Below, piece by piece: positions 23,647 through 30,515 of a stretch of 36,232 nt of DNA. The notes under the pieces are model-generated. The model was not told the origin of the DNA. It ran no database searches and was given only the letters and a program-made list of their open reading frames with translations. Position numbers and translations under genes: made by a program. The stretch lies in the NCBI GenBank assembly GCA_018716725.1, contig DVJP01000040.1:1-36232 (forward strand), given 5' to 3'. Positions within the stretch are counted from its first letter, which is position 1; each line of letters begins with the position of its first letter. Source of the DNA: Candidatus Merdivicinus excrementipullorum (lineage in GTDB: Bacteria; Bacillota; Clostridia; Oscillospirales; Ruminococcaceae).

Positions 23647-23885
23647 CGGCGAGCCGCCGCGGGCAATTCGACGCGGCTGTGGTAATCCTATCCAACCGCT
23701 GGACGGCTCGATAAACTCGCCGTATGGGCACGGTTCCATTCCTATTGTTTTGTAGAGACGGCGAGCCGCCGCGGGCAATTCGATGCGGCGTTTGAATTCC
23801 TGCCCAACTGCTGGAACGGCAAATAAATTGCCGTCATGGGCAGGTTTCATCTTCTATCATTTGTAGGAAACGGCGAGCCGCCGAA
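23647..23885. repeat. 112-nt-period tandem repeat, structured, non-coding
   Basis: CGGCGAGCCGCCG starts at 23647, 23759 and 23871, exactly 112 nt apart, directly after the nfnB stop. The first two units are complete and the third is cut off. Shared parts include GGGCAATTCGA, CCAACYGCTGGA, AATAAA and ATGGGCA. In unit 2, CCTGCCCA (23799-23806) pairs with TGGGCAGG (23837-23844), and ACGGCAA (23816-23822) with TTGCCGT (23828-23834), a nested hairpin. In unit 1 the inner ACGGC/GCCGT stem is kept while the loop differs. Units end in TTTTGTAGAGA/ATTTGTAGGAA, a degenerate form of the TTGTAGGGG motif. No ORF is maintained. Confidence 0.75.
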
Positions 23886-23891
23886 GGCAAA

Positions 23892-24020
23892 TTGTAGGGG
23901 CGGCCATCGGCCGTCCGCAAACAACAACCCTGTTCCGGATCATTCCCGGGCGCGCAATGCGCGCCCCTACAAAACCTAACGTTTCTGAATTGTAGGGGCG
24001 GCGTCCTCGACGCCCCTCAA
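23892..24020. repeat. Second cluster of TTGTAGGGG palindromic repeats
   Basis: TTGTAGGGG at 23892-23900 and 23990-23998, and CCCCTACAA at 23964-23972. The first copy (TTGTAGGGGCGGCCATCGGCCG) is essentially identical to the copy at 20776. The inverted copy carries the palindrome GGGCGCGCAATGCGCGCCC, and the third has GGGGCGGCGTCCTCGACGCCCC. Same element type as at 20750-20942. Confidence 0.7.
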
Positions 24021-24040
24021 CGGCAGACGAGCCGGTTATA

Positions 24041-24079
24041 GGGACGGCTGTTATCCATTGGATAACGGCCGCCCTTTTT
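24041..24079 (+). terminator. Hairpin with T tract before the sigma factor gene
   Basis: GGGACGGCTGTTATCC pairs with GGATAACGGCCGCCC (one bulge, one G-U), followed by TTTTT. It probably ends transcription from nfnAB through the repeats. Confidence 0.7.
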
Positions 24080-24153
24080 CTGAAAAAATTTTTGCGGATT
24101 CCTGTAAGATTCCCGCGTTTTCCGCGTCCTATAAAAGCAAGGGAGGTGATAAG

Positions 24154-24645
24154 GTGGACCGGCAAGAGTTTGAAGGGATTTATCAAGCCTATTTTCAGGA
24201 TGTTTACCGGTACATCCTGAAGCTCTCCGGCAGCCCCGATATTGCCGGGGAAATCGCCAGCGACGCCTTTCTGAAGGCTATGGACGGGATTTCCAAATTC
24301 CGGAGTGATTGCGAATTGCGGGTCTGGCTCTGCCAAATCGCCAAAAACTGCTATTATTCCCACCTGCGGGCCCAGCGGAACACCGTCCCCCTGGAAGATG
24401 CGGAAAAACAATCCGGCGGCCTTTCCCCGGAGGAATTCCTGGACGAACGGGAAAATTCCAGCCGGGCTTACGCCGCCCTGCACCGCCTGCCGGAGCCTTA
24501 CAAGGAGGTTTTCCTGCTGCGGGCTTTGGGGGAGCTGAGTTTCCGGCAAATCGGGAACCTGTTCGGCAAAACGGAAAACTGGGCCTGCGTCACCTATCAC
24601 CGGGCGCGGGCCAAGGTAAAAGCGGAAATGGAGGAATCGGAATGA
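24154..24645 (+). CDS. ECF-type RNA polymerase sigma factor
   Basis: 163 aa. Region 2 (about 5-70) has YQAYFQDVYRYILKLSGSPD and GEIASDAFLKAM; region 4 (about 110-160) has LPEPYKEVFLLRALGELSFR followed by QIGNLFGKTENWACVTYHRA. Region 3 is absent, as in ECF factors. GTG at 24154 chosen because GGGAGGTGATAAG lies just upstream; an in-frame ATG at 24058 has no SD and lies within the terminator stem. The stop overlaps the anti-sigma ATG (ATGA), so the pair is coupled. The target promoters and signal are unknown. Confidence 0.92.
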   Translation: MDRQEFEGIYQAYFQDVYRYILKLSGSPDIAGEIASDAFLKAMDGISKFRSDCELRVWLCQIAKNCYYSHLRAQRNTVPLEDAEKQSGGLSPEEFLDERENSSRAYAALHRLPEPYKEVFLLRALGELSFRQIGNLFGKTENWACVTYHRARAKVKAEMEESE

Positions 24646-25511
24646 AAGTACCCTGCGGCGTCATCCGGGATTTGCTGCCCTTATACGCGGAAAATCTGGC
24701 GGGAGAGGAGTCTAAGAAGCTGGTGGAAGAACACCTGGCGGAATGCGAGCCTTGCCAGCAAGAATTGGAAAAACTGAAAGGCGGCCCCATCCAGCCTGTG
24801 GAAAAGCTGCCTTTCCAAAGGGTGGAGAAAAGCTTAAAAAAGCAGCGGCTCAAGCTGGCTGCGCTGATTTTATGCGCTACGGCGGCGGTTTTGCTGACGG
24901 TATTCAACTTTTTGACCATGCCCCAATACCTGCCTTTAGAGGATTCTGGTGTAAAAATCACAGAATATGAGGATGGAACGATTTCCGTTTCCTTAGGCGG
25001 TCTTATGACAGCGCACAGTGTAGAAACTCATGAGGACGACCAAGGAGGACAGATCCTGGACATTTACACCTGGCGGACGGATATGGACGCTTTGACCGGG
25101 TCGGGGCAGGCGGCGGCCTATTTTTCCCTGGATGATATTTCCGCTGTTTATTACTGCGTCCCGGGGGAAGAAAACCAGCTGATCTGGGCCAAAGACGGCT
25201 GGGAGCCGGAAGGCGGCGTAGCCACTCTGCCAAGGCTTACCCTCAATGCTTACCTGCTGATTGCAGGCGGGGCCGCTCTTCTGCTGGGGATTTGCTGGCT
25301 CGTATTCCGGAAAACCAAGGCGGGGCCGGTAATGCTTTCCATATTCTTCCTGCCGGTGAGCTATATAGCCGCCCATTTCCTCATCAAAGGGCCAAACGGC
25401 GCCACCTGCACCCTTCTCCGGGACTTTCTGTTTATCATCCTCACCGGCCTGGCCCTTTACGGGGCCTGTCTGGGCCTCCTCTCCATGGCCCGGGAAAAGC
25501 TCAGAAAGTAG
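24642..25511 (+). CDS. Membrane anti-sigma factor with zinc-finger (zf-HC2) domain
   Basis: 289 aa. The N-terminal ZAS-type domain has Cys5 and the motif EEHLAECEPC (His31, Cys35, Cys38). Transmembrane helices lie at about 71-91, 202-222, 228-247 and 261-281. An extracytoplasmic domain of about 110 residues (92-201) sits between the first two and could be the sensor. It would hold the ECF factor at the membrane until a signal releases it. Reading frame coupled to the sigma gene by ATGA. Confidence 0.88.
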   Translation: MKVPCGVIRDLLPLYAENLAGEESKKLVEEHLAECEPCQQELEKLKGGPIQPVEKLPFQRVEKSLKKQRLKLAALILCATAAVLLTVFNFLTMPQYLPLEDSGVKITEYEDGTISVSLGGLMTAHSVETHEDDQGGQILDIYTWRTDMDALTGSGQAAAYFSLDDISAVYYCVPGEENQLIWAKDGWEPEGGVATLPRLTLNAYLLIAGGAALLLGICWLVFRKTKAGPVMLSIFFLPVSYIAAHFLIKGPNGATCTLLRDFLFIILTGLALYGACLGLLSMAREKLRK

Positions 25512-25527
25512 GCCGCCGGCAATTCCG

Positions 25528-25556
25528 TTGACAACCTTTTTCGGATATTATAAAAT
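25528..25556 (+). promoter_or_regulatory. Promoter of the DUF362 gene
   Basis: -35 TTGACA (25528-25533), 17-bp spacer, -10 TAAAAT (25551-25556); GGAAAGGAAG precedes the ATG at 25590. Confidence 0.8.
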
Positions 25557-25589
25557 AGTAGTATCTGAAAAAGGAAAGGAAGAACCGCC

Positions 25590-26714
25590 ATGGAAAAATC
25601 CAAGGTTTATTTTTGCGATATGCGGGCCAAGCCCGGCATGAGCCTGTTAGATAAGCTGAAAAAGCTCATGAACGCCGCCGGCATCGGCGAAATCGATATG
25701 GAAAAGAAATTCGTCGCCATTAAAATCCACTTCGGCGAACCCGGGAACCTCTCCTACCTGCGGCCCAACTTCGCCAAGGCCGTGGCGGAGGTGGTAAAAG
25801 CCCGGGGCGGGATGCCCTTCCTCACTGACTGCAACACCTTGTATGTGGGCCGGCGCAAAAACGCCCTGGACCACCTGGAGGCGGCCTGGGAAAACGGCTT
25901 TACGCCCCTCTCCTGCGGATGCCCGGTGATTATTGCCGACGGCTTAAAAGGCACCGACGAGGTCCTCGTCCCGGTAGAGGGCGGCGAATATGTGAAGGAA
26001 GCTAAAATCGGCCGGGCCGTCATGGACGCGGACGTAATTATTTCCTTAAACCATTTCAAGGGCCACGAGGCCACCGGCTTCGGCGGGGCTTTGAAGAATT
26101 TGGGCATGGGCTGCGGCTCCCGGGCCGGGAAAATGGAGCAGCACAATTCCGGCAAGCCGGACGTGGACAAGGAAACCTGCCGGGGATGCCGGGTCTGCGC
26201 CAAAAACTGCGCCCACGACGCCATCTCCTTTGACGAAAACCGCAAAGCCTCCATTGACCACAGCAAATGCGTTGGCTGCGGCCGGTGCCTGGGGGCCTGC
26301 AATTTCGACGCCATTTACAATGAAAATTCTTCCGCCAACGACGAATTAAACTGCAAAATTGCTGAGTATTCCAAAGCGGTGGTCCAGGGGCGGCCCCAGT
26401 TCCACATCAACATTGTCATGGACGTTTCCCCCTACTGCGACTGCCACGCGGAAAACGACCTGCCCATTATCCCGGATGTGGGGATGTTCGCCTCCATGGA
26501 CCCGGTGGCGGTAGACATGGCCTGCGCCGACGCCTGCAACGCCATGCCGGTCCAGGCGGGCAGCAAGCTGGCCGATGAGCTGGCCGCCCACGGCGACTGC
26601 CATCACGACCACTTCACCAACACCTTCCCCGTCACCAACTGGCGCTCCGGCATCGACCACGCCGTGAAAATCGGCCTGGGCAGCAAGGAGTATGAGCTGA
26701 TTACCGTAAAATAA
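25590..26714 (+). CDS. DUF362 protein with two [4Fe-4S] clusters
   Basis: 374 aa cytoplasmic iron-sulfur protein. A DUF362 domain surrounds a dicluster ferredoxin domain: CRGCRVCAKNCAHDA (Cys197, 200, 203, 207) and CVGCGRCLGACNFDA (Cys227, 230, 233, 237). Conserved DUF362 motifs are KIHFGEPGNLSYLRP, SLNHFKGHEATGFGGALKNL and GMGCGSRAGKMEQH. The biochemical role is not established; electron transfer is likely. Common in clostridia. Own promoter and strong terminator make it monocistronic. Confidence 0.9.
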   Translation: MEKSKVYFCDMRAKPGMSLLDKLKKLMNAAGIGEIDMEKKFVAIKIHFGEPGNLSYLRPNFAKAVAEVVKARGGMPFLTDCNTLYVGRRKNALDHLEAAWENGFTPLSCGCPVIIADGLKGTDEVLVPVEGGEYVKEAKIGRAVMDADVIISLNHFKGHEATGFGGALKNLGMGCGSRAGKMEQHNSGKPDVDKETCRGCRVCAKNCAHDAISFDENRKASIDHSKCVGCGRCLGACNFDAIYNENSSANDELNCKIAEYSKAVVQGRPQFHINIVMDVSPYCDCHAENDLPIIPDVGMFASMDPVAVDMACADACNAMPVQAGSKLADELAAHGDCHHDHFTNTFPVTNWRSGIDHAVKIGLGSKEYELITVK

Positions 26715-26726
26715 TCAGGATTCTTT

Positions 26727-26759
26727 CTGCGCCCCGGCATCCCCGGGGCGCAGTTTTTT
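26727..26759 (+). terminator. Terminator of the DUF362 gene
   Basis: CTGCGCCCCGG (26727-26737) pairs perfectly with CCGGGGCGCAG (26743-26753), followed by six T. Confidence 0.92.
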
Positions 26760-26778
26760 AGAAGCGGAGGGGATTTTA

Positions 26779-27627
26779 TTGGAGCATAAACAGGGAAAAT
26801 GGGCCGGTCAGATTCTGGACGCCCGGAATCCTGACGGACTGTGGGGAAATTTTCACACCCTGAGCCGTCCGGTCAGCGGAAAGGCAATTACAACGGAACA
26901 GGCTATCCGCCGTCTGCGGGTTCTGGGATTCACCAAAGAGGATGAACCCATCCGGACTGTCCTGGAACGGATGTGTCTTTGTGTAAGCGGCCGGGAGAAA
27001 ATTGACGGCTATTCTGAGAAAACCCATGATTGGCCTTTGTTTGAAAAGCTCATGCTTTCCGCCTGGATCCGGCTTTTTGACCCAAACAATGAAATTGCCC
27101 TGAGAGTCGCCAGACAATGGGCGTTTCTGGCGGAACAAGCCTTTCAAAGCGGAAAGTATCGCCGTGAAGACGATGAAGCGGCCTTTCGTTCCCTTTTTGG
27201 AAGGAACCCCAAAAGCGCGTTTGAAAGAGGCTTTGGAATGTTTTACCATGCGGCGCTGCTGCAAGGCGTGGTAAAACCGGAAACGGAAAGTCTGCTGCTG
27301 GACTACTATCTGGAAAAGCCGGACGGAATTTTCTACATTTACAGCGGACCGCTGAAAGAAGTTCCGGAAAATTTTGCTTCCCGGAAAACAGTGGATTACC
27401 TGGCGGCCATAGAGCTTTTGGCCCATTACCGCCAGGCCAAAGAAAAGCTGAACTTCGTGACCCGGTGGCTGTTATCCAACCGGAAGGAATCCGGCCAGTG
27501 GGATTTGGGCCCCGGCGCTAAGGACGGGATTTATTTTCCTTTTTCGGATTCCTGGCGAAAACCGGAACTGCGAATGGCCGACTGCACCGAAAGGATTCAA
27601 GGCATTTTGCAAAAGATCGAATCCTGA
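26779..27627 (+). CDS. Conserved hypothetical protein, helical, possibly alpha/alpha toroid
   Basis: 282 aa. It starts at TTG 26779 behind GGAGGGG. Motifs WAGQILDARNPDGLWGNFHT, ITTEQAIRRLRVLGFTKEDE and SNRKESGQWDLGPGAKDGIY resemble the QW-type repeats of prenyltransferase/squalene-cyclase-like toroids. Only isolated repeats are visible and catalytic DxDD/His motifs are missing. I recall such proteins as conserved hypotheticals in Firmicutes. No signal peptide. No clear promoter; the gene sits 20 nt after a strong terminator. Confidence 0.75.
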   Translation: MEHKQGKWAGQILDARNPDGLWGNFHTLSRPVSGKAITTEQAIRRLRVLGFTKEDEPIRTVLERMCLCVSGREKIDGYSEKTHDWPLFEKLMLSAWIRLFDPNNEIALRVARQWAFLAEQAFQSGKYRREDDEAAFRSLFGRNPKSAFERGFGMFYHAALLQGVVKPETESLLLDYYLEKPDGIFYIYSGPLKEVPENFASRKTVDYLAAIELLAHYRQAKEKLNFVTRWLLSNRKESGQWDLGPGAKDGIYFPFSDSWRKPELRMADCTERIQGILQKIES

Positions 27628-27725
27628 CCCTCCCGCACAATCCCTCTTTCCTGAAAAAACACTCCTAAAATCCCCCTTTCCCGCATAAACTGGATTGAAA
27701 GAACCAGGAAAGGTGTGGATAGGCT

Positions 27726-30443
27726 GTGAAATGGCTGGACTATATGGAAAAAGACCCGGCGGACGAGGAAGCCGCCTCCTCCGGCTATGCGGGATTGAGC
27801 CAAAAAGAAGCCGAACGGCGGCTTTCGGAACATGGAAAAAACACCTTGCAGGAAACGAAAAAAATCCGGCCCTTCGCCATTTTTATCTGCCAATTTAAGG
27901 ACTTTCTTACCATGGTGCTGTTGGCCTGCACCGCCGTCACCCTGTTTTTAGGGGATTACATGGAGGCTTTGACCATCGGGGTCATTATCCTCTGCAACGG
28001 GCTTATGGGCTTTTTCCAGGAATTCCGGACGGAACGGACCTTAGAGGCCCTGCGGAAAATGGCCGCCCCCAAAGCCCGGGTTTACCGGGACGGGATTTTG
28101 ACGGAAATCCCCGGGGAGGAGCTGGTTCCCGGGGACATTGTTTCCTTAGACACCGGTGACCGGGTCCCGGCGGACATTTGCCTTTTGGAAGCCGCCGCCC
28201 TTTCCGCCGACGAGTCCATCCTCACCGGCGAATCGGTTCCGGTTTCCAAAAAGGCCGCGCCAACCGATGAAATCCCGGAAAACGCCCTCCACCAGCCGGA
28301 GTTGGTCTATATGGGAACCATCCTCACCGCCGGGCGGGGCGTCGGCCGGGTCATTGCCACCGGCATGGGCACCCAGATGGGCAAAATCGCCGGGATGATC
28401 GGCGAAATTGAGGAGGAGCAGACCCCCCTTCAGAAAAAGCTGGACCAGCTGGGGAAATATATCGCCATCGGCTGTCTGATTATCTGCGCCATTGTGGCCG
28501 GGGCGGGGATCCTGCGGGGGGAACCCCTTTTGGATATGCTGCTGACTGGGGTGAGCCTGGCGGTGGCGGCGGTGCCGGAGGGGCTGCCCGCCATTGTCAC
28601 CATCTCTTTGGCATTGGCCGTGGGCCGGATGGTGAAGCAGCGTTCCTTAATCCGGCGGCTCCACGCCGTGGAAACTTTGGGCTGCACCGACGTCATCTGT
28701 TCGGATAAAACCGGGACCCTCACCGAAAACAAAATGACGGTCCAGGAAATCTGGTGCGGCGGCGAACGCTTAACTGTCAGCGGCGCCGGGTACCAGAAAT
28801 CCGGGGATTTCAAAACCGAAGAAGGCCGCTTTGCCGACCCAGCCCGGTTTTCCCCGGCCAGGCGGCTTTTGGAAATCGGGGCGCTCTGCAATAACGCCTC
28901 CCTGGAAGCGTCCCCCAAAAGCCGGAGCGAGGGGGAATTTGTCCCTGTGGGCGATCCTACGGAAATCGCCCTGCTGGTTGCCGGGGCAAAAGCCTCCCTC
29001 ACCGCCAAAAGCCTTGCCGGGGAATACCGGCGGGTTTTGGAAATCCCCTTTGACAGCCGGAGCAAGCAGATGTCGGTGGTGGTGGAAGGGAAAGACGGCG
29101 GGAAACTTTTGCTTGTCAAAGGCGGCTACGACGTTCTGCTGGACCGGTGCGCCGCCGTTCAGACAGAGGAGGGGACCGTTCCCTTAACCGGCGCCTTCCG
29201 CAGGCGCATTGACGCGGAAAACCAGCGGATGGCCGGGAAGGCCCTGCGGGTGCTGGGTTTTGCCTGGAAAGCCTTACCCTCCGGCGCCCCCATCCTGGCG
29301 GAATCCCTGGCCAGGGAACGGGGCCTGATTTTTTCGGGCCTGGCGGGGATGATGGACCCGCCCCGAAAAGAAGCCAAGGAAGCCGTTTCTTTAAGCCGGA
29401 AAGCCGGCGTTAAAACCGTCATGATCACCGGCGACCACAAATTAACCGCCTGCGCCGTTGCCCGGGAACTGGGCATCTGGCACGAAGGCGACCGGGTTCT
29501 GGCCGGAGAAGAGCTTTCGGCCATGACGGAGGAGCAGTTAAGCGGCGTCATTGAGGAAACCACCGTCTTTGCCCGGGTCAGTCCCAGCGACAAGCTGAAA
29601 ATCGTCCGGGCCTTCCGGCGGCGGGGCCACATCACTGCCATGACCGGCGACGGGGTCAACGACGCGCCCGCTGTGAAGGAGGCGGACATTGGGGTATCCA
29701 TGGGCATCTCCGGCACGGATGTGACCAAGGAGGCCTCCGACCTGATTTTAATGGACGACAACTTCGCCACCCTGGTTTCGGCGGTGAAGGAAGGCCGGGT
29801 GATTTACCAGAACATCCGCAAATTCATCCGGTATTTGCTGTCCTGCAACATCGGCGAGGTGCTGACCATGTTTTTGGGCATCCTCATGGGCCTGCCGGTG
29901 GTGCTTCTGCCCATCCATATCCTCCTTATCAACCTGGTGACCGACGGACTGCCCGCCATCGCCTTGGGATTGGACCCTGCTGAAAAGGATGTGATGAAGC
30001 GCCCGCCCCGCCGGGCCTCCGACGGGATTTTTGCCGGGGGGCTTCTCACCACCATTTTGTTCCGGGGAGCCTTAATCGGCCTCACCACTCTGGCGGTATT
30101 CCTGCATTTTTACCAGACCGGGGACGTGGCCTTGGCCCGGACCGGGGCGTTTTTAGCCCTGGTATTCGCCCAGCTCATCCATGTGTTTGAATGCCGGAGC
30201 GAGGAAAAGACCATCTTCGGCATCAATCCCTTCCGCAATGTGAAACTGATTTTCGCCGTGCTGATTTCCGCGTCCATCGCCTTAGCCGCCGTCTTTTTCC
30301 CGCCGGTTCGGATGATTTTCCGCACAGTGCCCTTAAACGGGGAGCAGTTGCTGGCAGTGGCGGGATATTTGGCCGCCGCGCCCATCCTGTCCGCCATTTT
30401 ACAGAAAATCTTCCGGCATTCGGGTGGGAATAAATCCAAATAG
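27726..30443 (+). CDS. P-type cation-transporting ATPase, Ca2+-type (P2)
   Basis: 905 aa. Cation-ATPase N-terminus (20-60), then the actuator domain with ESILTGESVPVSK (TGES 167-170). The membrane motif AVPEGLPAIV (284-291) binds the ion. The phosphorylation site SDKTGTLTENKM has Asp327. The hinge is AMTGDGVNDAPAVKEADIGV, followed by the C-terminal six-helix bundle. It pumps cations, most likely Ca2+, across the cytoplasmic membrane using ATP. PEGLP and NLVTDGLPAIALGLDP fit P2A/P2B pumps; Na+/K+ or Mn2+ cannot be excluded. The start is GTG 27726; an ATG six codons later is an alternative. Terminated by the hairpin at 30471. Confidence 0.93.
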   Translation: MKWLDYMEKDPADEEAASSGYAGLSQKEAERRLSEHGKNTLQETKKIRPFAIFICQFKDFLTMVLLACTAVTLFLGDYMEALTIGVIILCNGLMGFFQEFRTERTLEALRKMAAPKARVYRDGILTEIPGEELVPGDIVSLDTGDRVPADICLLEAAALSADESILTGESVPVSKKAAPTDEIPENALHQPELVYMGTILTAGRGVGRVIATGMGTQMGKIAGMIGEIEEEQTPLQKKLDQLGKYIAIGCLIICAIVAGAGILRGEPLLDMLLTGVSLAVAAVPEGLPAIVTISLALAVGRMVKQRSLIRRLHAVETLGCTDVICSDKTGTLTENKMTVQEIWCGGERLTVSGAGYQKSGDFKTEEGRFADPARFSPARRLLEIGALCNNASLEASPKSRSEGEFVPVGDPTEIALLVAGAKASLTAKSLAGEYRRVLEIPFDSRSKQMSVVVEGKDGGKLLLVKGGYDVLLDRCAAVQTEEGTVPLTGAFRRRIDAENQRMAGKALRVLGFAWKALPSGAPILAESLARERGLIFSGLAGMMDPPRKEAKEAVSLSRKAGVKTVMITGDHKLTACAVARELGIWHEGDRVLAGEELSAMTEEQLSGVIEETTVFARVSPSDKLKIVRAFRRRGHITAMTGDGVNDAPAVKEADIGVSMGISGTDVTKEASDLILMDDNFATLVSAVKEGRVIYQNIRKFIRYLLSCNIGEVLTMFLGILMGLPVVLLPIHILLINLVTDGLPAIALGLDPAEKDVMKRPPRRASDGIFAGGLLTTILFRGALIGLTTLAVFLHFYQTGDVALARTGAFLALVFAQLIHVFECRSEEKTIFGINPFRNVKLIFAVLISASIALAAVFFPPVRMIFRTVPLNGEQLLAVAGYLAAAPILSAILQKIFRHSGGNKSK

Positions 30444-30470
30444 GCCCTGCAAATGTTCAAAAATATGAAA

Positions 30471-30502
30471 GGGCGGATGCAAGCAAACATCCGCCCGTTT
30501 TT
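30471..30502. terminator. Bidirectional terminator between the P-type ATPase and GH95 genes
   Basis: GGGCGGATG (30471-30479) pairs with CATCCGCCC (30488-30496); GTTTTT follows on the plus strand, and TTTCATATTTTTG on the minus strand. Confidence 0.85.
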
Positions 30503-30515
30503 CAAAAAATAATTA

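Noticed and set aside
22384-23850. Minus-strand frame of about 488 codons opposite nfnB
   Set aside because: Shadow of the highly biased nfnB coding sequence; no SD, no family pattern, and it crosses the non-coding repeats.
23647-23885. CRISPR array
   Set aside because: Period is 112 nt, only two to three units, and sequence between the conserved parts is also related between units; no cas genes are nearby.
23892-24079. rRNA or structured RNA gene in the GC-rich gap before the sigma factor gene
   Set aside because: Every hairpin is accounted for by TTGTAGGGG palindromes or the terminator at 24041-24079, and no known RNA consensus is seen.
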